Below are positions 59,996 to 64,000 of a stretch of DNA of 64,000 bases, piece by piece. Source of the DNA: Closterium sp. NIES-65. Lineage: Eukaryota; Streptophyta; Zygnematophyceae; Desmidiales; Closteriaceae. The stretch is taken from positions 1 through 64,000 of the forward strand of contig CANXME010000402.1 of NCBI GenBank assembly GCA_948144175.1. The letters are read 5' to 3'. The translations under genes and the position numbers were made by a program. Within the stretch, counting starts at the first letter, position 1. Each line of letters opens with the position of its first letter. Under the pieces are notes generated by a model. It saw only the letters and a program-made list of their open reading frames with translations. It was not told where the DNA came from and did no database searches.

Positions 59996-61519
59996 ATGGC
60001 GGTGCGTGAAGACAATATCCCTTCGTCGCGTCGCACACCATCCCGTCTTCTCTTTCGCCGTCCTCTCTCCATGCTCATTCCGAGCTCGTCGTGTGCCACC
60101 CTTCCCCGCGCAGGCCGCGAAGATCCCGGTGGAGCTGCAGCTGGCGGCGGACGACGCGGCGTGGCTCGCCCAGATGGCCGCCACGCACGGGCTGCCCGAC
60201 GCTGGTGCGTCGCGCCGCGCTGCCATGGGGAATCGAATAATGCATCGCATGGATGGAGGGATGGATGAGAAAGGAGGAAGCAACAGCGAGGGAACGGAAG
60301 GGGCGGGGTTGCCTGTATTGCTGATTCTGGGTGATTGATTGCGCGTTTGCAAACTCAACGACAGTCGCGAGCATGCGTAACCTTTACACCCCATCCTCCT
60401 CACACCCGCCCCTTCCCACACCCCTGACGTGCCGTGGCGCGCAGGCAAGGCGCTGCGCATCGTGCTGACGTACGCCAGGGACGAGAATCTGGGGGCTCTG
60501 GGCGGCAAGGAGGTACGGCCGCGGGGACATGCATAGGAGCCACGCCAAGCGCGCTGAGCCGCGTGGTGGGCTGCGTGCTGCGGGTTGCTCTGGCGGCCAC
60601 TCACACACACCAGTCACTGTACCGGCTGTCCATGCTCCATATCCCATTGCATGTCATTCCATGCCACACCATGCCGTGCCATGCCATGCCATGCCATCTC
60701 GTCTCACTGCGCGCCATTGCAACGCGTGTGGTGGTGTGAGTGCCATGGCAGGCCATCCAGTCGCCCTCCGCATCGCTCGCCACCCACTCATTCGCCATCG
60801 AGTCTTTCGTGAGTCTCACCTGCCCTGCCCCCCTCCTGCCATGCCTGCCCCCCTCCTGCTGCACCTGCCGTGCCTGTCCACTCCCCTCGTGCTGCAGAGT
60901 CCTGTGCTCACATCAACTGTGTCTGTACTCGCTTGCACTGCCATCGTCTGTTCCATGCGCCCATGCCAAAGTACCTTTGCCTGTCCTCTTGTGTACAAGT
61001 CATGCCACCTTGCCATTGCCATCGCCCCCCGACGTTGCCATTCGCGAGCATCAGCATGAGGACGTTTTGAAGAGGATACAAGAAACTAACAACTGCGACA
61101 GCGTTAGTGAGGTATGCTGCCACGTGTCATGATGTGCTGCCTCGTGCTACTCTGTAACTGCCACGTGTCATGATGTGCTCGCACATGCCATGGTCAGCAC
61201 TGACATGCTGTTGTGCGCCATCAGATGCCACAGCAGCCTGCACGGCACACTGTTGTGTCACTCCCTATCACCCACTCATCTCCACCCCCTCTCCACCACA
61301 CCACCCCCACCACGCCTCTCTGTTCGCCCTGTGCCCGTGCTCTCTCTCGTGCAGGCGGTGCGGCTGTTGCTGCACCACGTGCAGGCAGCGGTGTCAGAGG
61401 CGATCCTCTTTGGCCTCGTGCGCTGCAAGCGCCCCCTCAACTGCACCTCCTGCCCCGCCCACGCCGCCGCCGCTGCTGCCAAGGTTGCACCCTCTGCTGC
61501 GCCTGCCGCTGCTGAGTAG
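59996..61519 (+). CDS. Small soluble protein of unknown function
   Basis: I do not recognise the family with certainty. Six exons, 59996-60001, 60114-60204, 60445-60512, 60752-60808, 61055-61111 and 61355-61519, join in phase to 147 residues. The first coding exon is only ATG GCG before a GTGCGT donor. The protein reads KIPVELQLAADDAAWLAQMA, THGLPDAGKALRIVLTYARD, a Ser-rich AIQSPSASLATHSFAIESF segment, HEDVLKRIQETNNCDSVSE, LLLHHVQAAVSEAILFGLVR, CKRPLNCTSCPAH, and an Ala-rich end. There is no signal peptide or membrane span. The CKRPLNCTSC cluster could bind metal. The two short Ser/Thr exons are the least certain. The ATG lies 94 bp from the 5' end of the divergent tRNA gene. Confidence 0.65.
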
Positions 61520-62220
61520 GTGCCACCAGCAGGCGGGTTCAGGGCGTTTATTGCTTATTGCTGTAGGTCCAATGATATGCCTGCGAGCTGCTCTCTGTAG
61601 GCTTGCAGATGTGGCTTTCAGTGCTGGAGAAATGTAGCTTTCAGTGTTTAACTCTGTGTTTCAAAGAATGCAGAATTGGGTTGCTCATTTTACCGTAAGT
61701 CATCTGTGGTTGTGAGGCATGAGTGCAGGCATTAGTGCGCACAGCAGGGCAGGCAGGCAGCAGCATGGATGTGAAGCAGGAAGGCAATGCTGGTGCTCTA
61801 GAGAGAGGCAACATGGTGATGCTGTGAAGGCAGTAAAACCATGTATGGCGATTGTGGCAGTGGACTGTGCTAGTTCAGCGCTAGCGCAACCCTCACAGTG
61901 CTGTGTACACAAGGGGACACAGAAGTAACAATGGAATGGAATGCCCGTGCTACCCACAGTATCTGCATGCCTCAACCTGCTCCTCACCTCCCATTCGCAG
62001 CACATCTCCCACATCCCAATGTGATGCTTTGCAAGCAACTGGAATGTATCGCTGTGAAAAACCGCACAACAGTGCTTCGTATTGAGCTCCAGGCTCAAGC
62101 AACTGTACTACTGTAGTAAAGTTGGTTCTACCGTAAATGTTCTCCAGCTGTCTCCTGAATCCATATGAACGGTTTGCTATTGTAGCATTCCCGCTCCCAC
62201 CACCCACCCCCCATCAGCCA
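61520..62220. other. Convergent intergenic region
   Basis: Unique DNA between the stop of the 147-residue gene (+) and the presumed stop of the partial gene (-). It holds 3' UTRs at most; nothing else recognised. Confidence 0.5.
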
Positions 62221-64000
62221 TCATCCCTCGCGCCCCACAGCAGGGCGCTCCCACTCGCCCTCTGCCTCGCCCCCTCGCTGCACTGCAGTGCCGCCCGCAA
62301 GCGGCAGGTCTTGTCTGAAAGAATCAAATCCCAAGCCGCCCAGCACCGGCACCCCTCCGCTCCTCCCCGCTGCAAACCGCTGCCTCTTCTCTTCCATACT
62401 CACAACGCTCCCTCCCTCATCCCCACAATTACTCCCACCCTCTGTGCCTGTGCCTGTAATAGTGCTGTCACCTGACTCTGCACCACTGCCGCCCCTTCTC
62501 TCCCCACCCTCCCCTCCTTCAAAACGTCCCACTGCCCCCACTGCTTCACCATCAGCCACACCAGCAGCACCACCCACCACCTCAGATCGCTCGCCCTTTT
62601 CCGGCAGTGAGGAGTGGCCGGCGGTGCTGTTGGGCGGCGGGAACTGGGCGGCAACACCACAAAGCTGTGCGAGGTGGCGGACGGCGGAGAGGATTGAGGG
62701 GTGGCAGGGGAGGGTTGTGGGCGGCAGGGGTGGGTGGCAGTGGGGATGGAAGGCTGGGCGGGCGGCGTAGGAGACATGCAGTGAGAGCACTGCACGTGCA
62801 AAGATGAACCTGAGAGCGGGAGCGTGATGGGGAGGAGAGATGGGATAGAGAGAAGGAAAAAGGGTTAGAAAGGGAGTGAGTGGGGGAGGGACAGGTTGGA
62901 GCAGTGAGGCTGATGCGATGGCACGCATGTGAAAGTAGGGTGTGATGGCAGAGCATGGCGGGGTGAGGGCATGGCAGGGGGGAGTGGCAGGGACCTGAGG
63001 AGGAAGAGGCGCAGGAAGGGGTCAAGCAGCAGGCGCGCCCAGGCCAGGGGCAGCGTGGGGCAGGCAGCGAGCGATGTGCCCCACTGCGACAGCAGCATTG
63101 CTAGTTGCCTCTCCCACCCCATGTACTGCTCCTGATGGGGTGGCGTGGTGAAGGGATGCACATGGGGACAGGAACAACGGGAAACAGGGAGGGGGATGAG
63201 ACAAGGGGGGTTGGTTGGAAGTTGAAGTGGGCACACGCAGTGGCTTGGGAATACCAGCAGCAGTACCTCGGAATTACCGGCAGCAGCAGTACCTTGGGAA
63301 TGTCGGGCAGGGGCACGGCAGTGAGGCGGCAGAAGGCCTGCAGAGGGGCGGTGAGGAAGAGCGTGAAGAGATTGCCGCCCGCCAGGTGCGTGGCCGTGGC
63401 GAGGGAGGCGGCGGGCGCTGCAGCGGAGGTGGGGGAGGAGGAGGGGAGTTCAGACGTGGGGGCAGCAGACGGTGCAGTGGAGGGGATAGAAGCAGTGGCA
63501 GTATTGACAGCAGCCGGAGGCTCTGCTGCCGTGTCAGCAACAGCCGAGGCGGATTGAGAGGAGGGAGGGACGGTGCCACCAGCATTGGTTGCGGCAGGAG
63601 TGGTGGCAGTGGTGGAGGAAGGTTGAGAGGGGCGGGGAGCGGTGCTGATGTCGGGCTGCAGGCGGGGCGAGAGCAGCATGGCGCACGGCTCTCCTCGCTC
63701 CCTGCCACCCAGCCACTGGCAGTTCCGAGGACAGAGCGCACGGGGACGGGGAGTGGAGATGCGGGGGGGGTAGTAGTAAGGACGGGTGCACACGCAGGGA
63801 GCAGTGCGGCGATGCAGGCATGGAGGCACTGGGTCAAGCATGGCTCTCACATCAGGCAGTGGGGCAGAATGGAGTGAGTCAAGCAGGCACGCGCGGTACA
63901 CAGCACAGCGTGTGGATGAATGAGTGTCCGTCACCTGCAGGATTGTCACACCCACCTGGAAGGCAGTGCTATTGTCACACCCACCTGGAAGGCAGCGCTA
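62221..64000 (-). CDS. Unknown protein, 3' part only (runs off window)
   Basis: A partial gene I cannot name. Phase-consistent exons are 63715-63293 (WLGGRERGEPCAMLLSPRLQ, a long Ala/Ser/Thr/Pro-rich stretch, then HLAGGNLFTLFLTAPLQAFC and RLTAVPLPDIPK), 63131-62995 (EQYMGWERQLAMLLSQWGTS and LPLAWARLLLDPFLRLFLLR) and 62809-62221 (FIFARAVLSLHVSYAARPAF, later SAVRHLAQLCGVAAQFP, then Gly/Glu-rich low complexity to a stop). A short further exon ending in TGTGACAATCCTGCAG at 63935 is likely, and the gene continues past 64000. Leu/Trp-rich helices suggest an all-helical fold. The last exon may contain an unrecognised intron. Confidence 0.5.
63935..64000 (-). repeat. Start of a donor-like tandem repeat at window end
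   Basis: Two copies (about 28-29 bp) of GCCTTCCAGGTGGGTGTGAC type on the minus strand, each carrying CAG followed by a GTGGGT donor-like site. The array is cut by the window edge, so its full length is unknown. Confidence 0.6.

Overview
This 64 kb window is nuclear DNA from a photosynthetic eukaryote of the green plant lineage, most likely a streptophyte alga. A zygnematophyte such as Closterium is my best guess, made from memory of similar copia gag sequences and not testable here. The evidence is GC-rich genes with many short spliced exons, a chloroplast PSII-accumulation protein (LPA3/DUF1995 type), a plant-type RAB2 (RABB1), a PLAC8/PCR cysteine-rich protein, two plant-type receptor-like cytoplasmic kinases, a core-type alpha-1,3-fucosyltransferase, and copia elements primed by the plant initiator tRNA-Met.

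Layout. Positions 1-25192 are one satellite array of about 810 copies of a 31-bp unit with higher-order structure. It passes directly into an 18-bp minisatellite (25193-26745) that holds an intact-looking 375-bp TRIM element with a 5-bp target duplication. From 26750 to 32312 lie broken Ty1/copia pieces in both orientations plus GC-rich minisatellites. At 32313-32846 the 31-bp satellite returns in the opposite orientation. A terminal-inverted-repeat element follows at 33243-33760.

The gene-rich half starts at 34225: RABB1 (-), a GT25-type glycosyltransferase with two catalytic-like halves (+), an alpha-1,3-fucosyltransferase (-), ribosomal protein uL14/RPL23 (-), an LPA3-like protein (-), a divergent pair of six-exon receptor-like cytoplasmic kinases (- and +), a PLAC8/PCR protein (+), a proline-rich putative organelle protein (-), an initiator tRNA-Met gene (-), a small conserved-looking protein of unknown function (+), and the 3' part of an unknown gene (-) that runs off the window. 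For most genes I joined exons by hand using GT-AG (once GC-AG) borders and reading-phase agreement.

How parts relate. The two glycosyltransferases are typical type II Golgi enzymes and RABB1 acts in ER-Golgi traffic, but nothing suggests a cluster. The most striking theme is that long introns in the gene-rich half carry minisatellites, and in both kinase genes several of these are tandem copies of the exon-intron donor border itself, so one exon is followed by many copies of its own splice donor. The second notable point is the TRIM element, whose LTR-PBS junction reads as a tRNA-Glu-like sequence with A and B boxes, and whose primer-binding site exactly matches the 3' end of the tRNA-iMet gene in this same window.
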